64,000 nucleotides of DNA from Epiperipatus broadwayi (GCA_028023455.1 JAQFVV010006354.1:560001-624000), one strand, 5' to 3'. Positions 11,186-24,499 are shown, numbered from the stretch's first letter. Notes: generated by a model from the letters alone, not told the origin. Program-made: numbers and translations.

Positions 11186-14100
11186 GCTGAATACCACTAG
11201 CTTATTAATTAATAATGTTATTTCAGTCTTATACAATCCCACCATCATAATGTATTATTTCTGTATTTAAGAGTATCTATCTGCCTTGGGAAAAATAAAG
11301 CACTTTGCTTACTAGTGATAATCAAAAGAATTTTCAATAAATATTTTGTATAATAACTAAATGTAATTTTCAGATGTGTTTTACTTATTTTCACAACTAT
11401 AATGGCATAAAAATAGTTTATATTATATCTGTAATGAATCCCAGAATGCTCACCAAAATTATATGTTAGTCACTATGTTTCAGAACCGTAAATCAAAGCA
11501 TTAATAGCAATCTTATGTAATCTTTTGAATAATTGATTGGCATCTTAATACTGTACCCACCAAAGATTTGTGTTAATGTATATATACTATTTAGTTAATA
11601 AAAGAGCATATGAAAACCCTTAGTGTGAATTTCACTATGTAATTATCTATCATTTAGTAGACTGCTTGCTTATTCATGCACAAATAAATGTATATAAATA
11701 ATTTGTCATGTTATTAAATTATTTTGTTGCCTAAACTTATTTGAGTTGTTCAAATTCTTTTTTCTCCACTTCCACATGCATGACCATGTGTATGCTTATG
11801 TTAGTTAAGTTATAATGTAATTAGTAAATAAGTCTCATTGTCTTCTCCGCTCTGCTAGAAGGCCAGATTAGAATAAATTCTTGTGAGCTATCATTATGTT
11901 ATTTATTAAATGTTTGATCTGGGACTTGGGAAATGGGTTCAAATTTAGGTTGGTCCCTGACTGAAATTTCAGGGTTGACTGGGTTTGAAGTACATTTTCT
12001 GTGTTCCAGCTCATGTTAGATGGATCAACATGTTTTGACTGGTACACTATATATACACATATATGTGTTACTGCATCCATATCTATATTGTAATGATCAT
12101 TCTAACTTCTTTTGATCACAGAGTGCTCCAGGTCACTCTGTATCTATAAAATTTAATTTACTGTGATCAAAAGTTAATGATGATGATGATTGGCACCAGC
12201 TAAACCCAGGGAGAGAAAGAGATCTTTAAGATTGTTCAGACAATTGAGAAAGAAGACAGAGACAAATGTCATTTATTATACTTAAAGAAATGTTTAAGAT
12301 TTATTAAATTCAACCAAATATTTAAATAAATGATTGTCAAAAACAATAAGAAAATTTGACCTAGTTTCACAGCATATTTACCAGAAAGTGTACATGAGTA
12401 ATGCAAATATTAAACACCCTGGTAGATAAGTTTGGTTGTTCAACTTTGAATTTAAAAGGAATTTCTAATATCTTCCTATTGGTGATTTATGGAAACCAAT
12501 TTTAGCTTCCTAATTCAGAGACAGCAAAACAATAGGATCTTCTAGGAAATCAATGAAACAGTGTGAGTGAGCATTCCTTGACCTGAAATAACATGTCAAG
12601 ATCAATAATGTCTTGTCCACAGAACTGTTCATGGTCAGGCACCTTTAAGGCAGACAAGGTTGATTTCAAGTACAAGACAAGAAAACAGAAAAGATTACCA
12701 TCTTACATATTCTTAAGAAGAAGAAACAAAAGCTCTAATTTCAGAAAACCAGAACACTATATATGATAAACAGCCAGCCAAAAAGTTTGTGGTCTGCAGG
12801 AAATGCAAACTAAACTTATTTAAGTTTTATTACAGGGTAAAAAATGAGCAGCTGATCTAAAATAAGATTACAAAAGTCTGCCAAAACATTTCTCCAGGGG
12901 TTAGTAATATATAAAAAAAAAACAATACAATAACTATAAAATCTAAACTCATACACTCTCAAATAAATTTAAAATAAACATGGAATCTTAAAACTAAGAT
13001 TCCAACATGCTATAAATACAATATATAATAAATGCTAAAAATATTTAAATTGAATATTTAGAAGAAATTACAAAGATAGTTTTCTTTTTAAGATTAAGCT
13101 GAGACTTTAAACCCTGGTAATAATAGGAAAACATGTTATTTTCAAGTATAAGGTTAGGTTCTGCAGATGTCTTTCAGTATCACACAAAGTTTATTTTACT
13201 GGAAAGTTCTAATGAAGAGTTTAGGTTTCCATTATATGCTAGGGAGGATGGAGGCAATGCTAGGGATCAGTTCTTGTTCAAGCTCTTAAGACATAATTTT
13301 GCAGGGACAATTTGGGATCCAGGGCTCATCTTTAAATTGGTTTAGCATGGCATGATGTTGATAAAATTGTTCATAGCATATAGTTTTGGCATTCTGGAGA
13401 AAAGATTCTAATTAGCAATCGGAAGACTGTAATTTAAATTTTGTAAAATTTCCTAATGGGGAACAGCCAAAGGTACTATTAGCAACAATGATCTCCAGAC
13501 ATGGACACAAATCTTTTTAGAATCTGGCAGCACAGCAATTTTAGTCTGGACCACAAGTGGTGTACAAAGATAAACCAGTACATGTCACCAGTAGAATAAA
13601 AGTCAATAGCTGAAGAATAAATAGTCCGAAATCCCATGGTTATTTATATGAGGTCTTATCTTCCATAACATCTTTTAATTAGTAGTTTTTGACTAGGGCA
13701 AATCTTTATCTCAGTCTTAATTAAAAATTCCAACCAGAGTAATCTTATTTAGAATTAATTAAAAATAAACAAATGTAAAAATAAGTCGCAGCATTTGCTA
13801 TTACAAATAAATTAAAATAGATTATATTTAATATAAAAGAAACAGGAATACCATTACAACTATCCAAAATTAAAAGCTTTCTCAAAAAGGATTAACTTTT
13901 TAATTAGAATATTTTTACAAAAGATAAAAAAAAAATGTCACAAAGAAAAAAAATTTTAAAACTAAAATCTATTGCAAATAAAAAAAATCACAAATTCTTT
14001 TTTTTTTTTTTTTTAAATATGACTATCACATACTCTTACTACATTGAATAATAAAATATAAAATTTTGATATCTTTTTTTTAAAAAAATATGAAAGCCAT

Positions 14101-14195
14101 TTAAACTATGTGACAGAACTTTTGAAGTGGATAGAGTATCCTGTCAATATATAATGTTTAAATACATGTATATTGCCTATATTAAATTTAATGTA
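11184..14195. other. Unassigned DNA, moderate complexity
   Basis: Apart from the small palindrome at 12104-12177 I see no supportable feature. Short frames, for example near 13133-13345, have no recognisable domain and no partner exon. Confidence 0.45.
12104..12177. repeat. Small palindromic (hairpin) element
   Basis: The outer arms AACTTCTTTTGATCACAG and CTGTGATCAAAAGTTAA pair almost perfectly. Inside the left half there is a second hairpin, AGAGTG with CACTCT. A TGATGATGATGA tract follows. It could be a tiny foldback element. Confidence 0.6.
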
Positions 14196-14199
14196 ATTA

Positions 14200-14275
14200 A
14201 AAGGGACTTAAACTCAGACTTGCAAACTGCTTACAGCTATCCATTCCATCTTATACAACCAATACACATGAGCAT
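14200..14275 (-). mobile_element. tRNA-derived SINE-like fragment
   Basis: On the minus strand a B-box-like GAGTTTAAGTCCC (14203-14215) lies downstream of an A-box-like TGGATAGCTGTA. The same arrangement with shared words GGATAGCTG and GTCTGAGTT occurs at 42385-42450 in the hammerhead-bearing element. This copy lacks the ribozyme. Confidence 0.45.
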
Positions 14276-15261
14276 ACACACATATAAATTGCAAATAGTT
14301 AATATTTTTATATACTTGAACATTTATACTATACATGATTTTATTATTTTAAAATTATTTTTTTTAGTAGATAAAAAAATAATTGCCATCATTTTTTACA
14401 CACACACACATATATATATATATTGTGACAGTCATTCTTAAATGACTGCCACAAAGATGGCTTCAAGCATAGTTGCAGCCCAAACAAATGTACATATTAT
14501 AATAAAAGGAGTGGTCTGTGCAGGTATATTTTCTCTGTTGCTTACACACACAATATATTGTAAATAAATAGGATGAATGGTGATAATACACTTATAAATA
14601 AACAAATGTGGACACCACATGTAAATATGTATTTTGCTGTTAATAAATGCTATATATTTTTTTTGTTTATGATATGAATAAATATGGCAGAGGATTAAAG
14701 AAATGATTGTGAGAAACTGAAATGTATTCGCAAGTAACCTATCAGTAAACATGTTTTATTTTGATTTTATTTCAGATCCTCAAATGTTGTATTTTTTTTC
14801 TGTTGCTTGTTGAATATTCTTTTTGGAAAACTTAAAAACAATTTTTATGTGACAACAAGTATACAGTTTTATAATTTTTTTTTTTTTAGAACTTAATGTT
14901 CATGACCGCAGGCAAGCCAATGACCTCTTTCTTTTATTGTATAATGTTTTTGGAAGAAAAATGTAGAAATTATATCAGTGGTTATTCAGCTTGACACCTA
15001 CTCAAAATTATTTAATTAAATAAATGTGATTTTATTTTATTGTTTAAAGAAATCAAGGATTAGAATTTAAATGGTCTGTGAAATTCTGAAATTAATTAAA
15101 AGATAAAGTTATCGTAAGACAAATTTTTTTCCAAAGAGATAGCTAAAATTAAATCCATTGTTTGGACTTAAGTAATTAAAAACAGGGATTGATAATTTAA
15201 TTAAAAACAGAAATGTAAAAGCAATAAGTTGTGGAGTGGATGACAGAATACACCCTGTAAT

Positions 15262-15282
15262 GGGGGGGGGGATATATAAAGG
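15262..15282 (+). promoter_or_regulatory. G-tract plus TATA box (copy 2)
   Basis: A run of about ten G is followed by ATATATAAAGG, mirrored in copy 1 at 5391-5410. It is the best promoter candidate of the LTR-like unit. Confidence 0.5.
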
Positions 15283-16084
15283 CTGGTCAGGTGAAATTTA
15301 ATTAGTTAGATGGGTTATATTCGTTCACTCTCACAGGCACTCTTACCCATTCTCTGGTAGTTAGCAGTATAGTTTTCGGAGTGGATGGACGGAAAAGCAG
15401 AATTATGAATGTAAAAAAATATTTTTTCAGAATGCTGAACAAGTGGAAGAGTTATTAATAGCTGAACTATTTTAAAAGGTGCAGACCAAGAAATATGATA
15501 TTCATTGACTGAGAAAGAAAAATACAATTGAAGTTTAAGCTAATGTTTTATATTGCTAAGAGAATGGAATCAAGATTTATTCGTGATACAGCAATGAACA
15601 TGGAGTAGGAAACCAAGTTCGGTACATTCGCACCACTCGAAAACCTACATAGCCGTCCAGTGATGTGACTTTCTATTTCTTAAAGTGTAGCTGCTATGGA
15701 CAATTTGCCAACCTCCATTGAAGCCCTGTTAAGTAATCACCTGCACAGCAGATATATATCACCCTAAAAATCTTAGCCCGGGGAAGAACGAAGCCTTTGG
15801 GAAGTATTATTTATGTTTTTATATCTATTTTTTATATCTTATTACGAGTAATTCATTATTTTAGTAATATTGCTATTATTAAATAAACCAATGAATTGCG
15901 TAATTCAGTTATAAATATTTAGTTTGTAATTTTAATGTAAAGGTACATGTAATTCATTGGAGTATCTAAATAAATTATAAAAGAAAAGAGAAAGTAAATA
16001 TGAAATATTTCAATATTTCAAAATAGTTAAATAGAAATAGTTGGGTGGTTTGGTCATTGGATGTATGTGTTTCGCTTTGAAATA

Positions 16085-16400
16085 ATAGTAAATTTATTCC
16101 ATCTGCTAAGTGCAGGATTGTTTTCATAAGGAATAAAAGTGTGTAAGAAAGTGTTCCAAATAATTATTATTGTCCACTATGGGCAGGACTCATATTATGG
16201 AACTTTTAAGATTCAAATTGTAGTTGAGCACGAGTTTGTTCCCCTTGTAAATTTATTCCATCCGCTACGTGCAGGATTGTTTCCATAAGGAATAAAAGTG
16301 TGTTAGAAAGTGTTCCAAATAATTATTATTGTCCGCCACGTGCAGGACTCATATTATGGAACGTTTAAGATTCAAATATCATTAACTCGTGGCTAAATCT
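16085..16400. repeat. Tandem ~170-bp repeats inside LTR-like copy 2
   Basis: Two copies of a unit with TTTATTCCATC, GTGCAGGATTGTTT, GGAATAAAAGTGTG, CCAAATAATTATTATTGTCC and GCAGGACTCATATTATGGAAC follow one another. The polyadenylation-like AATAAA lies in each unit. Confidence 0.8.
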
Positions 16401-17089
16401 TTTTTTTTTATTATGAAACACGTGCATACCATGGCCAATACACATTGTTTTTGTATAAGTAATTTATTCCAAGTTTTGAGTTTCAAGTGTAAGCAGGGGA
16501 GAATTTCAGACCATTCCTTTCCCATTTATGAAACTATTTAAAATTTATTTACACGCTTGAATTTTAATTAATATCGTTTATGTGTGTGTGTTTATTCTTT
16601 TCTTTATTCTGTAAATATTTATATAATCATAGAGGGCTTAATAAATTTAACATATAATTTTAAAGTATGGCATTGTGCTGTGTATTTGATAAAGATATTA
16701 TTGTTTGACCTTTTCTGTTAACAAAGCAACAAAACACCATCCCGAGATCATGAGTTGATTGAGCTAGTCAGGAATTAAACTTACCGGGATCGGGAATCAT
16801 TCGTTAGGCATTCACTTTTCTATTGATTTTATATATAAAAAAAGAAAATATAAGAGATTATAACTCTTTATTAATTACATGATCATATCCCTTAAGCAGG
16901 GGAGCAATCTCCTTCTTAAGGTGGCACACAAAGGTTGCAGTAAACGAACCTTTCAAAGGTATGATTATAGTAATGTATATTTTGGATGCCTTTGAATATT
17001 TCTTAATTGCTGCTCGATGTTAGAAAACCCATGTCATGCTCAATGCGTATAGAGACGCAGGCAGCGACCATTACAATATATATATAAGT

Positions 17090-18050
17090 GAATTATATAT
17101 ATTTATTTTTAATAATTATAATTTGTCAATGTTTATTTTAATGCATTTTTTTTATTTTGTTAGAGAAAGCAATAGATCTTATAAATATTCAATATATATA
17201 TTTTTAGCAAGAGAGTTTAAAAAATGAGTTTTTATTGTTAGATTAGTGATGGCATGAAATAGTATTTAAGACTTTTTAGACATAATTAAACCTGTTATCA
17301 GAAGTTTAATTTTAAAGTGTATCTATCAATACTTGTAATTCACAAATAATTATAAAAGCTGTAATCTAAACTGAATATAAAAAAAATCCAATATGGCGTT
17401 GTTAGGATTGAAGAAGTACATTAATACTTTCAAATTGCAACCATTGATTAAAGATTCTTACATGTATATATTCTTATATACAGTTTATAAAAATAAATCA
17501 TTTTTTTCAAATAAGTATAATATATGGGTAACAGAAGGTAAAATTGTATTACTTTAATAATTCGGATTACAATCTTTCTCTGTTAATGAAGTTGATCTAT
17601 ATATCATTTTTTATAGCAGCAAACAAATAATTTAAATGTATTTACAGATTTATCAGTCATATTGTGTTGTTGTTTGTAATATGTTTTTTTTTATTATCAT
17701 AATTACATTTTTAAAATTCTTGGAGTGTTAGTCAAAGAGAAATATTCAGATCCAAGCTTAAGTTGCAAAGAGTTTGTTCCCAAAAAACATTGTATAAAAT
17801 AAATTTATCAGAATACTACTGACAATATTATTTGTATGTGAATTGTAATGTATCACATTATTTCCTTAAAGATTTTGTAGTGCTAATATTAACAATCAAC
17901 ATATTTCCAAATAAACTGTCATACCTGCATATTATTATTTTTTTAAAAAACAAAGACTGTAATATTGATGTATCCATATGTATGATTATATACACTAAGA
18001 CACAATGTTTTTAAGTAAACAGTATAGTGAATAGTCTGCAACACTCTATG
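17090..18050. other. AT-rich stretch without recognisable features
   Basis: Nothing supportable seen on either strand. Confidence 0.55.
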
Positions 18051-18720
18051 TTCAATTCCCACGATGTTCTCTTGCAATGAATGCTCTGCTGTTCTTTTGC
18101 AATGAATGCTTTGCTGTTCTTTTGCAACAAATGCTCTGCTCTGCAATGAATGCTCTGCAATGACTCTATTTTTACAGTTCGCTAAAGTTCAATTCCCTCG
18201 ATGTTCTTTTAGGCTGGCTGCTACAAAAACGGTAACAATGGGCATACTTTCACCCCAGTCCAGTTTAGCTGTACATGAACTCTTTGCAGTAAGCACTGCA
18301 ACTGACCTTAAGCTCCTTACAGCTTTCATCTCTGTGACAGTCTACTTCACTTGAAAACTGCTGGAAACTCAACTCTTTATTCAGCTGCTATCCAGACAGT
18401 TTCCTCAGGCTGTGGTCTCCTTCTGCTATACCCATGAACTACATTTCCACTGGGTGCTGGACATTAACCGCAAGCACTGACACTAGATGTTTTCTACTGG
18501 AATTGAACAGTAACTCTACTGTAGCTGCACTCAAATACTGTCTGCTATTCCTCACCACTTACACTGCTCTGCCTAGTTGTTATACAGTCTTTCTTATTGC
18601 TTTCTGATAACTGTAACAATCAATTATGTTGTCCAATCAGGTAAGGTCTCTTATCTAGAAATATTTGCAATCAGCAAATATTTCTTGGAATTATCGTCCA
18701 TCATTACGTTAATTAAATTC
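18051..18720. other. Local G+C-richer island, identity unknown
   Basis: This stretch is clearly less AT-rich than its flanks and starts with short tandem repeats (18075-18165). The remainder has no long frame on either strand. It may be a solo LTR or other repeat whose ends I could not define, or a non-coding exon. Confidence 0.35.
18075..18165. repeat. Degenerate tandem repeat, ~25-bp unit
   Basis: Words such as GCAATGAATGCTCTGCTGTT and TGTTCTTTTGCAA recur about four times with small changes in unit length. Confidence 0.75.
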
Positions 18721-19635
18721 CTCAGTTATCAGTGCGCGATCTGAAAACAACCTCTCGAATAAATATTAGTTTTTTTGGAGTGCACAAACTTGCATTCAAT
18801 TTTTATAAAATACAACAAATATATGCTACTTTTTTACTTTTAACCTAACACTATAACATGTATTTAATAATGAATATTAATAATCTCTGCAATAGATAGC
18901 ATTAGCTATGGATATAATAAGTTCTAGCATCTAATATCTATTCATTTTTCAAAGTTTACATTAAATAGCTGCATTACAATATAATAAGCGACGTGTGCTC
19001 CGAAAGCAATGGGGGTCATAGGATGTTTTTTTAATTTTATACATTTTTTTAAATAAAAAATCTGTATATAGAGATTTAGTAATAAAGCTCTATATATATT
19101 AAGGTAAGCATTTTAAAACTTTTTTTAAAAAAATAACTTGTATCATTTTTATTATCAGATATGATGTTTCTTCTAATTAAAAAATATTTTTTAAAAGTTT
19201 GGTGCAAAATACTTTTTATTTATTTATTAATCAAGGCTTGACTCTACTTAAATCTAGTCATCACAAAAAAATAATAAAGTTATCAATCTTAGTCCAATCG
19301 AGATTATGTCTGGACCAGACAAACAATTTCTTCCCTAAGAAAATGCAAGCGATAAATCATTGAACTGTTTACATAAAATAACTTGATTTAGCCTTCTGTC
19401 ACCTATCCAATTTTAAATCATAAACTTCTGACACTTCATAAATCTTTACTCGACAGGTGTGATTTTTTTGAGTTAAAGTTAGATCGTGATTGTTTTTATA
19501 ATATTAAAAATATTTTTTTTCACTTTTGTTTTGATTAATTATTTTAGAATTATTTTCATGATTAATAGTTATATTTAATTAAGTTATTAATTGCTATTAT
19601 TTATAATAAATTTATCTTTTTCTTTAACTTTGCAG

Positions 19636-19776
19636 ATTATTAATGCTTTTCAGCACAATATAAACCTTATTTGTTCGTCCATTAAATGTAAAGATAATCA
19701 TGGGCTCATGCATACAAGTAGACCAACTTCCTCCTCAATAATGAATCATGCATCACCTAACAATTACATTTCGTAA
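19636..19776 (+). CDS. Possible terminal coding exon of an unidentified host gene
   Basis: A strong splice-acceptor-like sequence, a T-rich tract ending TTTGCAG at 19635, opens a 46-codon frame that ends with TAA at 19776. The peptide begins IINAFQHN and contains CSSIKCKD and MNHASPNN. Its codons are mixed rather than the A/T-homopolymer type seen in random frames here, and the open frame upstream of the acceptor is probably intronic. No domain is recognised and no donor exon is visible in the window, so this could be chance. Confidence 0.3.
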   Translation: MINAFQHNINLICSSIKCKDNHGLMHTSRPTSSSIMNHASPNNYIS

Positions 19777-19976
19777 CTTTTATTCACAGCTTTCATTTAA
19801 TAGCAAAAAATAGCTAAATATTCATTTAACAACCACTATTGTTTGACTGTCTAGGAGTTGTTTATCTGAAAATAAGTCTATGCTTATTAAGTGAACTGAA
19901 AATATTTCAAAGCTTATCATTAATTACAAATACTATTTGTTTTATTATTTAATTCGTTATCCTTTTCGTTAATCTT

Positions 19977-20182
19977 GTTCATAATAATTGGCCAAACCAT
20001 TTCTAAGGTTGACTAAAGAAAAAGTTTATTTTATGTATTTATTTTTATTAATTTATAATAATTTACTGTATTTATTTTTATTGAGTCATTATTCTTGCGT
20101 TAAACTTGTTTATAATAAATTGATCAAAACGTTTCTAACTTTGGCTAAAGAAAAAATTTATTATAGGTATTTATTGGTATTA
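19977..20182. repeat. Imperfect tandem duplication, ~131-bp period
   Basis: Two blocks share TTGTTYATAATAA, AAACNTTTCTAA and CTAAAGAAAAA. A 100-residue plus-strand frame (19988-20290) spans both and therefore repeats an LAKEK/LTKEK peptide. It has no known domain and I do not call it a gene. Confidence 0.65.
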
Positions 20183-20299
20183 AATGTAGTTGAGCGCGCT
20201 CAGCTGCGTTTAATAAAAATGTATATGTACAGTATAATAAAAAAATCCCCTTTTCTTCAGTCAACGTTAAAAACGTTTTGGCCAATTTAATACTATTTA

Positions 20300-21570
20300 A
20301 TTAGGATTTTGGGTCTATTATTATTTGAAATTAATGGTAGTGCAATAATTTTTTGTTTAGATAAGAGAAATCCCTAGAATTCTTTATTTTATGCTTGATT
20401 ATGAGTGTTGTTTTTGACTTTTTGTTAACTTTTATAAGTAACGCTGATTAATTTCAATATTATTATGAATAATTTTAAATGAATAATTTATAGTAACTAT
20501 GGATTCATATCATTCATAACCTATTTTGTGCACTTAACATTATATATAAAAAGCTAATTATGTAAATAAAATTTTATTCTTAGAAATTATCAAATATTTT
20601 GACTTATATGTATACACACTCACAATCTTGAATATAAATTATATATATAATCTATTAAAGAGAGAGGATATGTAAGTCATGATTCTAAAATGTCCAGCTT
20701 AAGATTTTTTTTTTTTAAAATCTACAAATAAAAAGATATGTAAATGTGTGATAAAAATGAAATTATTGCATGCTATATGCACGAAATAGTATCAGTAATA
20801 TGATAGCAAATGTATTAGAAGGATTATAGAAAATCTTAGAAAAAATTAATAAGAATAAAAATGCATTTCAATACTATATAAGACAGTAGGCAATATTAAA
20901 GAGATAAAGATGTTACATGTATAAATGAGCTATTTTATAATACTAAATACTGGTTTAATAAAGAACAAAAAATGATATCCAATTATTGCATTTGTATTTG
21001 GAAAGTCTCAGTGTCATTGAAAAAGAAATTTAAAGAAAATCAATTATGATGTAAAACAAGCAATGCAAAAAACAGTAACATATGTTTAATGACCATAAAC
21101 TGGAACATAAAATATATTTATGTTCAACTTGGATAAAATAAAATATTACATGAAGGGAGCAATAATAGAAAAAGAAAATAAAGGAAACTTTTTATTAATA
21201 GAGAAAATAATTTGCTTTAGTCAATAAAAATTTAATATGAAAATTTATGAAGTGTAGGAGGTGAAATAATATAACATGAGAATTAAAGTATTTATTTTAA
21301 TAAGGATTCCATTAAAGTAAACGAGAGCATGTTTCTGCAATTTATTTATTAATGTTTTAAATGTTAAATTGCACTTTGACTATTTACTACATTATATATA
21401 TATATATAAATTCAAACAAATATATTTAACACAGTATTCAAAATTAAATAATATATTCTTTACCAGAAGTACTTTCAATTGTTTCACTGTCTATCTTTAT
21501 CAACTGTTAATACAAACATACAAAAAATAAAAACTTGCATTACCCATCATTCAATCTATTCAAATTTCCC

Positions 21571-21601
<31 letters not shown>

Positions 21602-21617
21602 TCTATTCAAATTTCCC

Positions 21618-21651
<34 letters not shown>

Positions 21652-23690
21652 AACAATGCAAATCAATTGCAATTAGAATTATTTGTATTACAAACTCTAT
21701 TTTGTTATCAAATTATTAAAAACAACTTAATAAAATAATGTAATAGATTGATTTTTAAGTTTTATAGGTTGCCACATATGTGAGCACTTATGAGATATTT
21801 ATGCATAACATTTAATTACATTGGTTTAAGAAATTAAAAAGAAATGGTTTCAAGATTTAATAAAACCATAAAATATATTGTAAAGAAATGTATTATGTAA
21901 ATTAAAATTAGTAAATTTATAACTTGTACAAAGAGAAAATAGTTTAATTTATTAAAGTTTTTATATACACACTCGTTTTTTTTTTTTTTTTTAAAGAGAG
22001 AAATGTGTCATATTTTATGATCTTTAAAATTTACCTTCTGGAAAAGACTTAACAAAACAGGTTGATTTTTTCTTATGGCAAATTTGAGGGTACATCCAAA
22101 TATTTTATTAAAAATTATAAAGTATTAAAATTAAAAAGGCTATGATATGAATTTTAAAAATCTATCATGATTTTTTTTTCTGTTTTTTTTTCTTTCCAGT
22201 CAGCATAAATAAAATACTATTTTATAATTATTTGTGAAACAGTTATCTGAATGTGAAAGAAAAAAATCTGTTTTGTAAAATTAAATCTAATTTAAAATAA
22301 AAAGATTTTTATAAAATATTTCAGTATAACAATTAATATAGAGTTAATTAATTTGTCCAGTGTGGGAAACATGATTATCAAAGACAATAAAATTAAATAC
22401 CATTAAAGACTTAAAGCAATGGGATATGGGGTCCTTGCCTTGAGTCAAAAAGTATAAATAGGACTGAAAAACAACTATAGTTTTAGTTTTGAATCAGAGA
22501 AATCAGAAATGCAGACTAATTCTGTGAAGAGAGTACAAAATGTCAATAGAGAAATAAAACAGTTCTACCAACAAGAAAGCTTTAAAAAGTAATTGTAACA
22601 AACCAAACAACAAGTCCGTTACAGTAGTAGCTGTAATTTCATGTCTAATAGGAAAGAAAAACCGATAGTTAAAATATTTTCCTATATATTGTTATTGTAA
22701 AATAGTTTTACATTGCTGATTGAATAAAAAAAAAGTATATTTTAGTACAATGTTTGCTATCAGAAGAATATGCATATGTGACTAAAAAACCAAAAATATA
22801 TCAGTCAAGAATCTGGAACTATATAGTTTTAGCCAATTAAGAATGTTGCTTGTGCTCAGCATGCAACTTTGTCAGTTTCATGAATAAAATCATAGCATAA
22901 TAAAAGATGACTCTATTGTATGACCTACAATGTATTCACCTAGAGTGAGGCCCATTTTCATTTCCCATCATTTTTGATGTTCAAGGAAGTTAATTAACAT
23001 CTGAACTTATAAAGACTATTGGTGGAATGTAAGTATACAATACCAACACAAACCACGGTTAAAACATTTTATTATATAGATAAAAAAAATTATATTTAAA
23101 TATAAGACCTTAAAAGTAATATTAATATAGATTTATCTATTTTTATAATTATATGTAAATTTAATATTTAGATTACGTATTAATTTTAATATTTTGTATT
23201 TTATGATTTGAATCATAGTTATAAATATATATGCAACAATTTATTTATTTTATTTATTTTATAATTTGTGTAAATAAAGTATTATGTCATTTTCATATTT
23301 AGCTATTTTGCTGTTTGAACTCATTTCAAACACAAACTTTTAATATACTACTAAACATGAAAAGTCATGCAATCCCATGATGGACATGCTGAAGAAATGA
23401 AAATAGAATGAGATAGTGATGATCAGAAATAATAATATATCCAGAAGGGTTCTTTCTATAAAGAAAATGATGCCTAAGATTATTTTAAACTAGATCCCAT
23501 AACAAATTTTTAAAAATGCTTTTGGAGAATGCTCATCACCACTTTGGTTTGTTATAATGTGAACCATTAAATTTTGATGTTGCAAGATTTGTGATATATA
23601 AAGATTATGTCATTACAATATATATATACACCCACACGCATAATAAAAAATCCATTATGTAATAAATATTGTAATAAAAATAATCAATAT
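20300..23690. other. AT-rich DNA with a possible PLE 3'-end scrap
   Basis: Mostly featureless. Near 21460-21530 the words AGAAGTACTTTCA and CAACTGTTA resemble the 3' tail of the PLE copies at 23.7 and 57.8 kb, so a small remnant may lie there. Confidence 0.4.
21552..21649. repeat. Duplicated (TA)n block
   Basis: Two adjacent copies of ATCTATTCAAATTTCCCACA followed by about 14 TA units each. The second tract runs into TTGTAAC. Confidence 0.85.
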
Positions 23691-23699
23691 AATGGGAAT

Positions 23700-24456
23700 A
23701 ATATATTATAAAAAGTATTATAATCCATAGAAGTACTTTCAGTTAATCACTTAACCTTTTTCAACTGCCATTTCAGTTCAAATTTAGTGAAAGTAAATAT
23801 CAGCAAATCGTATCCATGATTCCAAAATTTTAACATTAGTAAATCATCAATTAATTATAGACATTCTATTTCTATTTATGAAAATTGCCTCCTTAATTTT
23901 TCTTTTATTAAGGTTTCTCTCCTCACGAATAATCTTAATATTTTCAGGATCAAAATCAAAGATAAACTTACATGTTTTTTCATGATCAAAGAAAACAGAA
24001 ACTGTTACTAAATCATTATTGCTCTTAATTTTTACACACTTATATAATAATTAATGCTCTTTTAATCTTTTCTCCAGACTATATATTATTCACCTATGCA
24101 TAGACTGGAGAAAAGATTAAAAGAGCACCAAGATATAAAAAATAAAAGCAATAATAATTTAGTAACAGCATCTGTTTGTTTTTTTTGATCATGAAAAAAA
24201 CATGTAAATTTATCTTTAATTTTAATTATGAAAATGTTAAGATTTTTCAGGAAGAGAAGAACTATAATAAAAGAAAAATTAAGGAGGCAATTTTTATACA
24301 TAGAAATAGAATGTTTATAATTAATAGACAATCTGCTAATGTTAAAATTTGAGAATCATGGAATATGACTTGACATTTACTTCCATTACATTTGAATTGA
24401 AATGCCAGTTGAATAAGGTTAAGTGAATAACTGGAAATACATCTGCTTTTTTATGA
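23700..24456. mobile_element. Head-to-head palindrome of a PLE 3' half
   Basis: Two ~360-bp arms meet near 24090 with a spacer of only ~26 bp; next to the centre, CTTTTAATCTTTTCTCCAG pairs with CTGGAGAAAAGATTAAAAG. Each arm reads away from the centre as the end of a GIY-YIG domain: an EKRLKEH-type segment, an FDHEKTCKF segment, then NKRKIKEAIFI with the candidate catalytic Glu, followed by a shared 3' tail (AGTACTTTCAGTTA near 23742 in the left arm). The left arm carries stops. This is the same PLE family as 57705-59425. Only the C-terminal ~110 codons are present in either arm. Confidence 0.8.
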
Positions 24457-24458
24457 TA

Positions 24459-24459
<1 letters not shown>

Positions 24460-24499
<40 letters not shown>

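Larger units (their letters stand above)
14424..17075 (+). mobile_element. Long TG...CA-bounded unit, solo-LTR-like, copy 2
   Basis: It begins TGTGACAGTCATTC and ends GCAGCGACCATTACA, inverse to copy 1 at 2803-6191, with ATATAT directly outside both ends. Similarity to copy 1 runs along the whole length. Relative to copy 1 it lacks the PLE insertion and has about 250 bp extra near 16456-16700. It contains a TATA box after a G-tract, AATAAA words near 16130 and 16290, and tandem repeats at 16085-16400. The inner end folds on itself (GACAGTCATT with AAATGACTGCC). No protein domain is visible. Read as a solo LTR its transcription would run on the plus strand. Confidence 0.6.

Noticed and set aside
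2803-17075. One giant 14.3-kb transposon with ~3-kb terminal inverted repeats
   Set aside because: Each arm has its own TG...CA ends and its own TA-rich flanks on both sides, and the 8.2-kb middle has no transposase. Two independent copies are simpler.
24086-24331. An 81-codon minus-strand frame
   Set aside because: It lies antisense to the plus-strand arm of the PLE palindrome, which carries the recognisable nuclease sequence.
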